Source: Clostridia bacterium
Lineage (GTDB): Bacteria > Bacillota > Clostridia > Christensenellales > UBA1242
Direction: 5' to 3'
Assembly (NCBI GenBank): GCA_900768545.1
Contig: CAAGDD010000004.1
Coordinates: 310,001 to 374,000, forward strand
DNA: 64,000 nucleotides
The position numbers and the translations under genes are program-made. The notes below the pieces were generated by a model that saw only the letters and a program-made list of their open reading frames with translations, did not search any database and had not been told where the DNA came from. How positions within the stretch are numbered: position 1 is the stretch's first letter; every line of letters starts with the position of its first letter. Below are positions 8,245 through 15,607 of this stretch, piece after piece.

Positions 8245-8811
8245 ATGAATGAATTAGTAAATGATATTTTAAATTCTTGCAAAGATGACTTAGAAAAAGT
8301 ATATTTGCACCAACAAAATGAATATCTTGTTATTAGAGCGGGCAGAGCAAATCCACATATTTTGGACAGAGTTATGGTCGAATATTATGGACAAATGACA
8401 CCAATCGTTCAAATGGGCACAGTTACTGTTTCTGAAGCGAGAATCTTAAACATCAATGTTTGGGACGTTTCTCAAATTAAAAATGTTGAAAAGGCGATTG
8501 CTCAAGCGGACATCGGCATCACTCCAACAAACGACGGAAAGACAATTCGTCTTGTTTTCCCTATGCTTACAGAAGAAAGAAGAAAAGAAATCGTTAAGAG
8601 TGTTAAAAAAATCTGCGAAGAAACAAAAATCGCTATGAGAAATGCTCGTCGTGACGCTATGGATATGCTCAAAGATCTCAAAAAAGACAACAGTTTGTCA
8701 GAAGACGAACTTGCTGCAAGTGAAAAAGAAGTTCAAAAACTTATTGACAAATATACTGACCTTGCTGACAAAGAAGCCGCAGCAAAAGAAGCAGAGGTTA
8801 TGAAAGTTTAA
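8245..8811 (+). CDS. frr: Ribosome recycling factor
   Basis: 188 aa, the usual RRF length. It splits post-termination ribosomes together with EF-G. Family sequences seen: RAGRANPHILDRVMVEYYGQ, the LVFPMLTEERRKE region and the helical C-terminal bundle with MRNARRDAMDMLK. First gene of an operon leading to lipid-carrier and envelope genes. Confidence 0.97.
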   Translation: MNELVNDILNSCKDDLEKVYLHQQNEYLVIRAGRANPHILDRVMVEYYGQMTPIVQMGTVTVSEARILNINVWDVSQIKNVEKAIAQADIGITPTNDGKTIRLVFPMLTEERRKEIVKSVKKICEETKIAMRNARRDAMDMLKDLKKDNSLSEDELAASEKEVQKLIDKYTDLADKEAAAKEAEVMKV

Positions 8812-8846
8812 TTTACTTAAGAACGATACGAATAAAAAAGGTTGTT

Positions 8847-9539
8847 ATGGACAATAAAAAGTTTGAAAAACTAAATATCCCTTCGCATATTGCTTTCATT
8901 ATGGACGGAAATCGCCGTTGGGCGAAAAAACGCGGGCTTTACAAACTTTTGGGGCACAAAAGGGGCGCGAAAGCACTCAAAGATATTGTAAAAGTTTTGC
9001 TCGATTTGAAACAAATCAAATATGCGTCGTTTTTTGGTTTTTCGACAGAAAATTGGAACAGAGAAAAAAAAGAGGTTGACTATCTTTTTGATATCGCTTA
9101 TAATATGCTCGTAGAAAACGAAGCCGAACTTATAAAAGACAACATTAAGTTTTCTGTTATGGGTGATGTTTCGCCGTTGCCTGAAAATTTGAGAAATCTC
9201 ATTTTGAAGGTGCAAGACGAAACAAAAGACAATTCGGCTCTTTGCCTTTATATAGGCATAAATTATGGCGGGCGAGATGATATTGTTCAAGCGGTCAAAA
9301 AACTCGACCATGACCAAATATCAGTCGAAAATATCAAAAAAAATCTCTATTGCCCTTATGAAATCGACCTTTTGATCCGCACGAGTGGCGAACAGAGAGT
9401 ATCAAATTTTATGCTTTATCAAATGGCTTACAGCGAGTTTTATTTCGCAAAATGCGATTGGCCAGATTTTGATAAAAAACAACTTTACAAGGCTATTAAA
9501 AGTTTTTCTAAACGACACAGAAGATTTGGAGGAAAATAA
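8847..9539 (+). CDS. uppS: Isoprenyl (undecaprenyl) diphosphate synthase
   Basis: 230 aa. A cis-prenyltransferase that elongates farnesyl diphosphate to the C55 carrier lipid for peptidoglycan. Catalytic Asp and phosphate-binding residues lie in IMDGNRRWAKKRG. FFGFSTENWNR, RTSGEQRVSNFMLYQ and the YSEFYF end are also family hallmarks. TAATG couples it to cdsA by a 1-nt overlap. The usual dxr is missing downstream. Confidence 0.96.
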   Translation: MDNKKFEKLNIPSHIAFIMDGNRRWAKKRGLYKLLGHKRGAKALKDIVKVLLDLKQIKYASFFGFSTENWNREKKEVDYLFDIAYNMLVENEAELIKDNIKFSVMGDVSPLPENLRNLILKVQDETKDNSALCLYIGINYGGRDDIVQAVKKLDHDQISVENIKKNLYCPYEIDLLIRTSGEQRVSNFMLYQMAYSEFYFAKCDWPDFDKKQLYKAIKSFSKRHRRFGGK

Positions 9540-10504
9540 TGAAAAAACGTATATATTCTGCCATTGCGATTGTTGCGATTTTGGCACTTTTGTTTGTGCT
9601 TAAAGTCTATGTTAGCGATTATTTCTTTGACGCATTTTTTGCAATTTTGGCATGTATAGCAAGTTTTGAAATGTCTAGACTTTTGACAAAAATTGGATTT
9701 TACAATTACAAATTTGTTGCGATTGGCTTTCCAACGCTTCTTTTGGCATCAAACTTAATCGGCATTCACTATGCATCAGCTGGACAAGACAACAGCATTA
9801 TGTGGCTCTTGTGGGCTATCTTGATTGATATCGCTTGCATAGTTGTTATGTTTTTGGGAATGTTTTTGTATGCACTTATCGCAAAAAAACGCACAATGAA
9901 CGAAATGGTTGTTAGAGATGTGAATATGAGCATCTTCAAATTTGCGTTTAAAAAGGCGATCAACACAGTTATTTGCTTTGTTTATCCTGCATTTTTGTTT
10001 ATGTTCTTCAATTTTGTAAATCACATGGAAAATTTGCCATTCGCAAAATTTGAAGGATTGTCTTGCAATATCTCTGTTTTTGTGCTTTTGACAGCGTTCT
10101 TGATCCCAATGATCACCGACACTTTTGCAATGTTTATGGGAATGCTTATTGGCGGTAAAAAACTTGCTCCAAAAGTTAGTCCAAACAAAACAATTTCGGG
10201 CTCTGTTGGCGGAATTCTTTGGTGCGTGCTTTTTGGTGCGTGCATCTATTTGATTTTCGGCTGCATCGAAAGTTTTGCTCCATTTGTTGAAACCTTCCCA
10301 ATTTGGGCTTATCTTATTATCGTTTTTCTTGGATCAATCATCGCGCAAGGCGGCGATTTGTGCGAATCTGTGATCAAGCGCAGAGCGGGCGTTTCTGACA
10401 GTGGAAATCTTATCCCTGGTCACGGCGGACTTTTGGACAGAATCGACTCTTATATCTTTATGGCTCCATATATTATGTTGGCATTTTTGATATTTGCAAT
10501 TTAA
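9539..10504 (+). CDS. cdsA: Phosphatidate cytidylyltransferase (CDP-diglyceride synthase)
   Basis: 321 aa integral membrane enzyme making CDP-diacylglycerol from CTP and phosphatidate. Several hydrophobic segments are present, and the C-terminal signature GVSDSGNLIPGHGGLLDRID is well kept. It is slightly longer than typical (about 270), with extra residues in the loops before residue 150. In operon with uppS and rseP. Confidence 0.93.
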   Translation: MKKRIYSAIAIVAILALLFVLKVYVSDYFFDAFFAILACIASFEMSRLLTKIGFYNYKFVAIGFPTLLLASNLIGIHYASAGQDNSIMWLLWAILIDIACIVVMFLGMFLYALIAKKRTMNEMVVRDVNMSIFKFAFKKAINTVICFVYPAFLFMFFNFVNHMENLPFAKFEGLSCNISVFVLLTAFLIPMITDTFAMFMGMLIGGKKLAPKVSPNKTISGSVGGILWCVLFGACIYLIFGCIESFAPFVETFPIWAYLIIVFLGSIIAQGGDLCESVIKRRAGVSDSGNLIPGHGGLLDRIDSYIFMAPYIMLAFLIFAI

Positions 10505-10537
10505 ACTTAAGACCTACACAATTTTAGAAGGAAATTT

Positions 10538-11665
10538 ATGACATTTTTGTATATTTTGCTGGCGATTGTTATCTTGCTTTTCATGGTGCTCATTCATGAA
10601 TTTGGTCACTATTTGGCAGGAAAAATTTTGAAATTCAAAATCACAGAATTTTCTGTTGGTTTTGGTTTTTCATTGTTTTCACACACAAACAAAAAGACGG
10701 GTGAAAAATTTTCGCTTCGAGCCTTTCCTCTCGGCGGATATTGCGCTTTCGCGGGTGAAGATAGTGATGAAAACACGAGTTCGCCAGACGATTTCAACAA
10801 TCAAAAACCTTGGAAGAGAATTATCGTTTTTCTTGCTGGCGTAACTGCAAACTTTATCACTGCAATTTTGTTTTCGTGGATACTTTTGAGCACAGTTGGA
10901 TATGATACAATCGTCGTAAATCACGGCAAAAATATCACTTTCAATGAAACAGTTTATGAAACACAATTTCGTCAAGGCGACATTATCAAAGAAATTGGCG
11001 GAACGAATGTAAATTTCGCTTTTGGCGGCACTTTTGTTGACCTTTTGGGCAAAGAAGAAGCCAAAGCAAAAGCTTTTTATGAAGAAAATGGCGTTGACGC
11101 GTCAAACTTATATACTTTCAATGTTAAAGTAAAGCGAGACGGACAAATTGTCGGCTTTGACGTGATTTATTTTCCTTTTGAAACAACAGATTCAAAAGGC
11201 GACACAGTCAAAATTTATCTTATGGGGCTTGAAAGTGCAAAAGGCGAAGAGCCTTGCACCGCAGCGTATGTTTATTCGGCGTGGGAAGGTTTCTGCCGAA
11301 GCTTTGAAGTTGCTTTTGGCTTCGCTTGGGTGGTTTTGAAAAGTCTTTGGATGCTTATCACTTTCCAAATTCCTATCACACAGGTGGGCGGCACTATCAC
11401 AACAATTTCGACCATTGCGACTTATGCTGCTATGAGTATGAAAAATATTTTGGTGTTTATTCCACTTATTGCTGCAAATTTGGCAGTGTTTAATCTCTTG
11501 CCATTTCCAGCGCTCGACGGCTCGCACGTGCTGTTTACGTTTATCGAACAGGTGCGCGGAAAGCCAATAAATCGAAAGGTCGAAAACACAATTCACTTTG
11601 TGGGCATCTGCATTTTGTTTGCATTTGTCGTCATTGTTGATATTATTCATTTTGTGGTGAAATGA
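10538..11665 (+). CDS. rseP: Site-2 intramembrane zinc protease RseP/RasP
   Basis: 375 aa, M50 family. Zinc motif HEFGH (in LIHEFGHYLAG) lies in the first membrane helix, and LLPFPALDGSH near the end carries the third zinc ligand. A PDZ-like region lies between. In Bacillus the relative RasP cleaves anti-sigma factors and signal-peptide remnants. Position after cdsA is the conserved Firmicutes order; proS, usual between this gene and polC, is missing. Confidence 0.94.
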   Translation: MTFLYILLAIVILLFMVLIHEFGHYLAGKILKFKITEFSVGFGFSLFSHTNKKTGEKFSLRAFPLGGYCAFAGEDSDENTSSPDDFNNQKPWKRIIVFLAGVTANFITAILFSWILLSTVGYDTIVVNHGKNITFNETVYETQFRQGDIIKEIGGTNVNFAFGGTFVDLLGKEEAKAKAFYEENGVDASNLYTFNVKVKRDGQIVGFDVIYFPFETTDSKGDTVKIYLMGLESAKGEEPCTAAYVYSAWEGFCRSFEVAFGFAWVVLKSLWMLITFQIPITQVGGTITTISTIATYAAMSMKNILVFIPLIAANLAVFNLLPFPALDGSHVLFTFIEQVRGKPINRKVENTIHFVGICILFAFVVIVDIIHFVVK

Positions 11666-11676
11666 CCGATTTTCTC

Positions 11677-11705
11677 TTGACAAAATTTTGACAATATTTT
11701 AAAAT
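11677..11705 (+). promoter_or_regulatory. Promoter of PolC-like gene, predicted leaderless
   Basis: TTGACA (11677-11682), a 17-nt spacer and TAAAAT (11700-11705) are followed by six bases and the ATG at 11712. No ribosome binding site precedes the ATG. A second TTGACA at 11688 is too close to this -10 box to serve it. Confidence 0.7.
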
Positions 11706-11711
11706 ATTTTT

Positions 11712-13247
11712 ATGAATTTTGAACAAGAATTTTTAAACGAATTTAACGATAAATATCAGTTTTTACAACTTAAAGATGTTGTGGTGAAAAAACGCGAAGG
11801 AGTTTGCACCATAACTTTTTTATATCCTTCAACTCACGAAGATTTGACCGACGCACAAAAAGAAGAAATTATCGCGTGGATCAAGTCGAATTTACAACTC
11901 GAAAAGGTCGATTTAAAAATCAAATTTATGAAGGTTTATCTTGAAGAACGCTTGATTTTGAAGTCGATTATGGATTATTTTGAAAACAAATACAAACTCA
12001 TCACATCATATTTGCAAGAAGAAAATATCAAAATAAAAATCACAAATACTGATGTTTTGGTCGATATCGAAGTCAGTCCACGACAAATCAAATTTTTTGA
12101 AGAAAATCGCATTGTTGTGGGGCTTGCGAATTATCTTAAAGACAACTTTTTGGTCAATTTTGTGGTCAACACTGTCGAAAATGATGTTCTCGACGAAGAT
12201 GTCGATATCGAAAACGTGCAAATGAAGGCTACATACAGAGTGCCAAAGCGTTTCAACGTTGAAATTTTGAAAGAAGCTGTCGGCACGGGAATTGTTCCGC
12301 GACCAGAATATATGTCATTTATTGACGCGCCAAAAGAAAATGTTGTGTGCGCGGGATTTGTCAAAAAAATCGAAAGAAAAGACTTTATTGCAAAGAAAGG
12401 CAAGAGTGCTGGGCAACAAAAAGCGTTTTACTCTTTCCAACTTTTCGACGGTAAAGGCAAAATGGATTGTTTGTATTTTTGTTCGAAAAAATATGAGCAA
12501 GTTATGGAAACTCTTGAAGAAGCGATGTATATTGTTGTGCACGGCAGCGTAAGACTGAATTTGATGAACAAACTCTGCCTTTATGTTGACAAAATCGCAC
12601 TCGCGACCCATATCGAAAAGGAACAGGAGGAACAAAATATGCCAAAGATAGAAGGAAACGTTGTTGAAATCGAAAAATTGACCGCTCTTGAACAAGACAC
12701 AATGTTTGGACGTGCTATAAATTATAATGACAAAATTTCGGGCAAAACTATTGTCGTTTTCGATATTGAAACAACCGGTCTTGACCCAGCGACCGACCAA
12801 ATTATCGAACTTGGCGCGGTGAAGATTGTTGACGGAAATATTGTTGAAAAATTTTCAACTTTTGTTAAACCTACAAAAAAAATTCCTTATGAAGTCGAAG
12901 ACTTGACTGGAATTTCAAACGAAATGGTCGAAAACGCTCCACCAATCGAATATGTTATTAAAGAGTTTTATGATTTCACCCGTGGCTGCACTTTGAGTGG
13001 ACACAATATCATTGGCTTTGATATCAAGTTTGTTCGCCGTGAAGCAGAAAATCTCGGGCTTGAATTTGACAATCCAATTATCGATACTTTAAACGAAGCG
13101 AGAAGCAAACTTTTGAAGCTCTCAAAGTTCAATTTGGGCACGGTTGTGAAATATCTTGGATTGACACTTGAAGGGGCTCACAGAGCGTGGAATGACGCTT
13201 ATGCGACCGCTCAAGTGCTTTTAAAACTCAATGAAGTGCATAAATAG
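11712..13247 (+). CDS. PolC-like protein reduced to N-terminal, OB and 3'-5' exonuclease parts
   Basis: 511 aa, against about 1430 for PolC. Residues 1-210 resemble the PolC N-terminal region, about 213-300 is an OB fold (VCAGFVKKIERK, FQLFDGKGKMDCLYF), and about 345-508 is a DEDDh exonuclease with D351 and E353 (FDIETTGL), D437 (GFDIKF), H490 and D495 (HRAWND). Both halves of the PHP domain and the whole polymerase (palm, fingers, tandem HhH) are missing, yet the gene sits exactly where polC lies in Firmicutes, before rimP-nusA. There is no frameshift or polymerase remnant; 3' sequence goes straight to the rimP promoter. Likely a domesticated proofreading or OB-exonuclease protein working with another polymerase (inference). 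An internal start lies at 12639. Confidence 0.85.
   Translation: MNFEQEFLNEFNDKYQFLQLKDVVVKKREGVCTITFLYPSTHEDLTDAQKEEIIAWIKSNLQLEKVDLKIKFMKVYLEERLILKSIMDYFENKYKLITSYLQEENIKIKITNTDVLVDIEVSPRQIKFFEENRIVVGLANYLKDNFLVNFVVNTVENDVLDEDVDIENVQMKATYRVPKRFNVEILKEAVGTGIVPRPEYMSFIDAPKENVVCAGFVKKIERKDFIAKKGKSAGQQKAFYSFQLFDGKGKMDCLYFCSKKYEQVMETLEEAMYIVVHGSVRLNLMNKLCLYVDKIALATHIEKEQEEQNMPKIEGNVVEIEKLTALEQDTMFGRAINYNDKISGKTIVVFDIETTGLDPATDQIIELGAVKIVDGNIVEKFSTFVKPTKKIPYEVEDLTGISNEMVENAPPIEYVIKEFYDFTRGCTLSGHNIIGFDIKFVRREAENLGLEFDNPIIDTLNEARSKLLKLSKFNLGTVVKYLGLTLEGAHRAWNDAYATAQVLLKLNEVHK
12625..12641 (+). promoter_or_regulatory. Internal in-frame Shine-Dalgarno and ATG in PolC-like gene
   Basis: AGGAGG at 12625-12630 stands eight bases before ATG 12639, which is in frame (codon 310). 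Starting here would give a 202-aa protein holding just the exonuclease domain. The full-length start has no ribosome site, so the two products could be made in different ways from one gene. Confidence 0.5.
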
Positions 13248-13290
13248 ACAAAAAAACATCTAAAAATCTCTATTTTTGTGCGAAATTATC

Positions 13291-13319
13291 TTGCATTTTA
13301 TAAATTTTTAGGTTATAAT
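13291..13319 (+). promoter_or_regulatory. Promoter of the rimP-nusA-infB operon
   Basis: TTGCAT (13291-13296), a 17-nt spacer and TATAAT (13314-13319). Transcription should start near 13326, just before the hairpin at 13332. Confidence 0.8.
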
Positions 13320-13331
13320 AATCATAACTTG

Positions 13332-13380
13332 ACAAGGAGTGGGCAAATTCGTTTGCTCACTCCTTGTGTTAAGTGGGCAA
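13332..13380 (+). promoter_or_regulatory. Two-state hairpin in the nusA operon leader
   Basis: Hairpin A: 13332-13347 pairs with 13352-13367 (16-bp stem, one G-U, UUCG tetraloop) at the very 5' end of the mRNA. Hairpin B: TTGCTCACT (13353-13361) can instead pair with AGTGGGCAA (13372-13380), which ends three bases before the rimP Shine-Dalgarno AGGAGG (13384-13389). The 3' arm of A is the 5' arm of B, so the two exclude each other. No T-run follows, so this is not a simple terminator. Confidence 0.6.
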
Positions 13381-13395
13381 TTTAGGAGGTGCGAC

Positions 13396-13854
13396 TTGGC
13401 AAAAGTTAAACAAATTTGTGAAGAAAATTTGAAAGGCGTCATCGAAGAAATGGGTTACGAACTTATCGATGTCAGCTATGAAAAAGAAGGCGGCGGAATG
13501 AGTTTGATTTTCACTATCGACAAAGATGGTGGAGTCAATATGGACGATTGCGAAAAAGTTAGTCGAAAGATTGATCCAATTGTTGACGAACTTAATCCTA
13601 CAGACGACAAACCTTACACTTTGGTTGTTAGCTCTCCAGGTCTTGACAAACCACTCAAAACAGACAGACAACTTTCTCGTGCAATTGGAAAAGAAGTTGA
13701 ACTTACACTTTTTTCAAAGTTGAACGGACAAAAAGTTTTTGCTGGTGTTTTGGACGCTTATGATCAAAAAACAGTCACCATCAAAACTGAAAAAGATGAG
13801 ATGCTTTTTGACAGAGAAAAAGTTGCCTCAATAAAACTTGTTATAAAATTTTAA
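13396..13854 (+). CDS. rimP: Ribosome maturation factor RimP
   Basis: 152 aa, needed for 30S subunit assembly. Two-domain RimP pattern: GYELIDVSYEKEGG, DCEKVSRKIDPIVDE, and VVSSPGLDKPLK. The TTG at 13396 is chosen because AGGAGG lies six bases upstream and the product then starts at family length; an upstream in-frame GTG (13339) would translate the leader hairpin. First gene of the nusA operon. Confidence 0.94.
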   Translation: MAKVKQICEENLKGVIEEMGYELIDVSYEKEGGGMSLIFTIDKDGGVNMDDCEKVSRKIDPIVDELNPTDDKPYTLVVSSPGLDKPLKTDRQLSRAIGKEVELTLFSKLNGQKVFAGVLDAYDQKTVTIKTEKDEMLFDREKVASIKLVIKF

Positions 13855-13868
13855 GGAGAAAACAAAAA

Positions 13869-15041
13869 ATGATAAACAAAGATTTTTTCAAGGCTCTTGA
13901 CGAACTTGAAGCAGAAAAGAAAATTGACAAAGAAACTTTTATTCAAACTTTGGAAACCGCTCTTACATCAGCTTACAAAAAAATGTATGGCGAAGCAAAG
14001 TCTGCAATGGTTAAACTTCAACCAGAAAAAAGCAGCATAAGAATTTACTCTTACAAAACTGTTGTTGACGAAGTTGAAGATCCAGACAAACAAATTTCTT
14101 TGGCTGATGCTCGTTTGGAGAAAAAATCATATAAGGTGGGCGATATTGTTGCTGTTGAAGAAACAACAAAAGATTTTGGAAGAATTGCTGCTCAAACTGC
14201 AAAACAAGTAGTTATGCAAAAACTTCGCGAAATGGAAAGACAAAACGCCGTTTCAGAACTTTCTGAAAAAGAAGATGAACTTCTCACAACAATCGTTAAG
14301 CGTATCGACGGCGACAATGTTTATGTTCAAATCGCTGGTTCTCACACAGAAGGCGTTATGATGAAAAACGACCAAATTCCTGGCGACAAATTTAATGTTG
14401 GTGACAGAGTTAAGGTTTATGTTAAGAAAATCAAAGACTCAATGTCTGGCCCACAAATTCAAGTTTCAAGAAGCAATATCGGCTTTGTAAGAAAATTGTT
14501 CGAACTTGAAATCCCAGAAGTTGCAAATGGCGAAGTCAAAATCAAAAACATCGCTCGTGATGCTGGAAATAGAACAAAAGTCGCTGTTTATTCTGACAGA
14601 CCAAATGTTGACGCTGTTGGCGCTTGCGTAGGAAATCGCGGCACAAGAATCAACACAATCATCAGCGAACTCAACGGCGAAAAAATCGACCTTGTTGAAT
14701 ATTCGGCTGACCCACTTGAATATATCGCTCGTGCTTTGAGCCCAGCAAAAGTTTTGTCAGTTGAAACAAATGATAGTTTGAATATGTCACAAGTTATCGT
14801 TCCTGACGACAAACTTTCACTTGCTATCGGCAAAGGTGGACAAAATGTTCGTCTTGCAGCAAAACTTACTGGCTGGAAGATTGATGTTAAGCCCGAAAGC
14901 TTTATCAAACCTGCAAAATCTGACGAAATCGAAACCGATTATGAACTTACAGAACTTGCAGACGACTCTTCATTTGATATGGGGGATTTAGAAGAACTCG
15001 AACCTATCGATGGCGACAATACTGACGGCGAAAACGAATAA
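13869..15041 (+). CDS. nusA: Transcription termination/antitermination factor NusA
   Basis: 390 aa. N-terminal RNA-polymerase binding domain (MINKDFFKALDELEAEKKI), S1 domain (about 135-205) and two KH domains (VGACVGNRGTRINTI and LAIGKGGQNVRLAAKLTGW). The acidic C-terminal tail is short and lacks the E. coli repeats, as is usual in Firmicutes. Works with RNA polymerase at pauses and terminators. Confidence 0.97.
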   Translation: MINKDFFKALDELEAEKKIDKETFIQTLETALTSAYKKMYGEAKSAMVKLQPEKSSIRIYSYKTVVDEVEDPDKQISLADARLEKKSYKVGDIVAVEETTKDFGRIAAQTAKQVVMQKLREMERQNAVSELSEKEDELLTTIVKRIDGDNVYVQIAGSHTEGVMMKNDQIPGDKFNVGDRVKVYVKKIKDSMSGPQIQVSRSNIGFVRKLFELEIPEVANGEVKIKNIARDAGNRTKVAVYSDRPNVDAVGACVGNRGTRINTIISELNGEKIDLVEYSADPLEYIARALSPAKVLSVETNDSLNMSQVIVPDDKLSLAIGKGGQNVRLAAKLTGWKIDVKPESFIKPAKSDEIETDYELTELADDSSFDMGDLEELEPIDGDNTDGENE

Positions 15042-15062
15042 TTTATTGTGAGGAATTTGTTT

Positions 15063-15332
15063 ATGCAAAACAATCAAAAAGAAAAAATAAGAATGTGCGT
15101 TGTTTGCCGTGGGCAAAGCGACAAAAAGACATTGCTTCGAATTGTGAAAAACAAAGAAGGTCAAATTTTTGTTGATAAAACCGGCAAAGCAAACGGCAGA
15201 GGGGCTTATGTTTGCAAAAACAAAGAGTGTTTTGAAAAATTGCAAAAGCAAAAAGGCTTGAATCGTGCATTCAAGTGCGAAGTTCCTCAAGAAGTATATA
15301 AAATGATTGGAGAAGAAATTGAACAAAATTGA
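15063..15332 (+). CDS. ylxR: YlxR/RnpM family RNA-binding protein
   Basis: 89 aa. DUF448 signature MCVVCRGQSDKKTLLRIV and GRGAYVCKNKECFEKL. Relatives bind RNA and modulate RNase P. The ATG at 15063 is used because TGAGGA lies at 15049-15054; an upstream GTG overlaps that site. Overlaps the next gene by 14 bases. Confidence 0.92.
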   Translation: MQNNQKEKIRMCVVCRGQSDKKTLLRIVKNKEGQIFVDKTGKANGRGAYVCKNKECFEKLQKQKGLNRAFKCEVPQEVYKMIGEEIEQN

Positions 15333-15606
15333 AGGATTGATTTCTATTTCTAGAAAGGCTGGCTTTGCGATTATCGGGCAAGACAATTTGAAAGGTTATG
15401 ACAAAAAACTTTATCTTTTACTTGTCGATGTGACTGCGGGGAAGTCACTGAAGCGCGAAATAAACTTTTTGGCGCAAAAAACAAATGCTCAACTTTTCGA
15501 ACTCGAAAATCTGGGCGATTTAATTGGAATTGAAAATTGTAAAGTTGTCGGTTTGAAAAACAAGGCAATTAGTGAAAACATCATCGAATGTTTAAAAGGA
15601 GAATAA
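15319..15606 (+). CDS. ylxQ: L7Ae-family RNA-binding protein YlxQ
   Basis: 95 aa. Starts NKIEGLISISRKAGFAIIG, typical of YlxQ, a relative of L7Ae/S12e proteins that bind kink-turn RNA. The TTG at 15319 has GGAG six bases upstream, inside the end of ylxR; a TTG at 15307 is less well placed. Same order as in other Firmicutes. Confidence 0.88.
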   Translation: MNKIEGLISISRKAGFAIIGQDNLKGYDKKLYLLLVDVTAGKSLKREINFLAQKTNAQLFELENLGDLIGIENCKVVGLKNKAISENIIECLKGE

Positions 15607-15607
15607 T

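Noticed and set aside
13339..13395. Upstream GTG start for rimP giving 19 extra residues
   Set aside because: It would translate through the leader hairpin and ignore the AGGAGG six bases before TTG 13396; the extra residues do not fit RimP.
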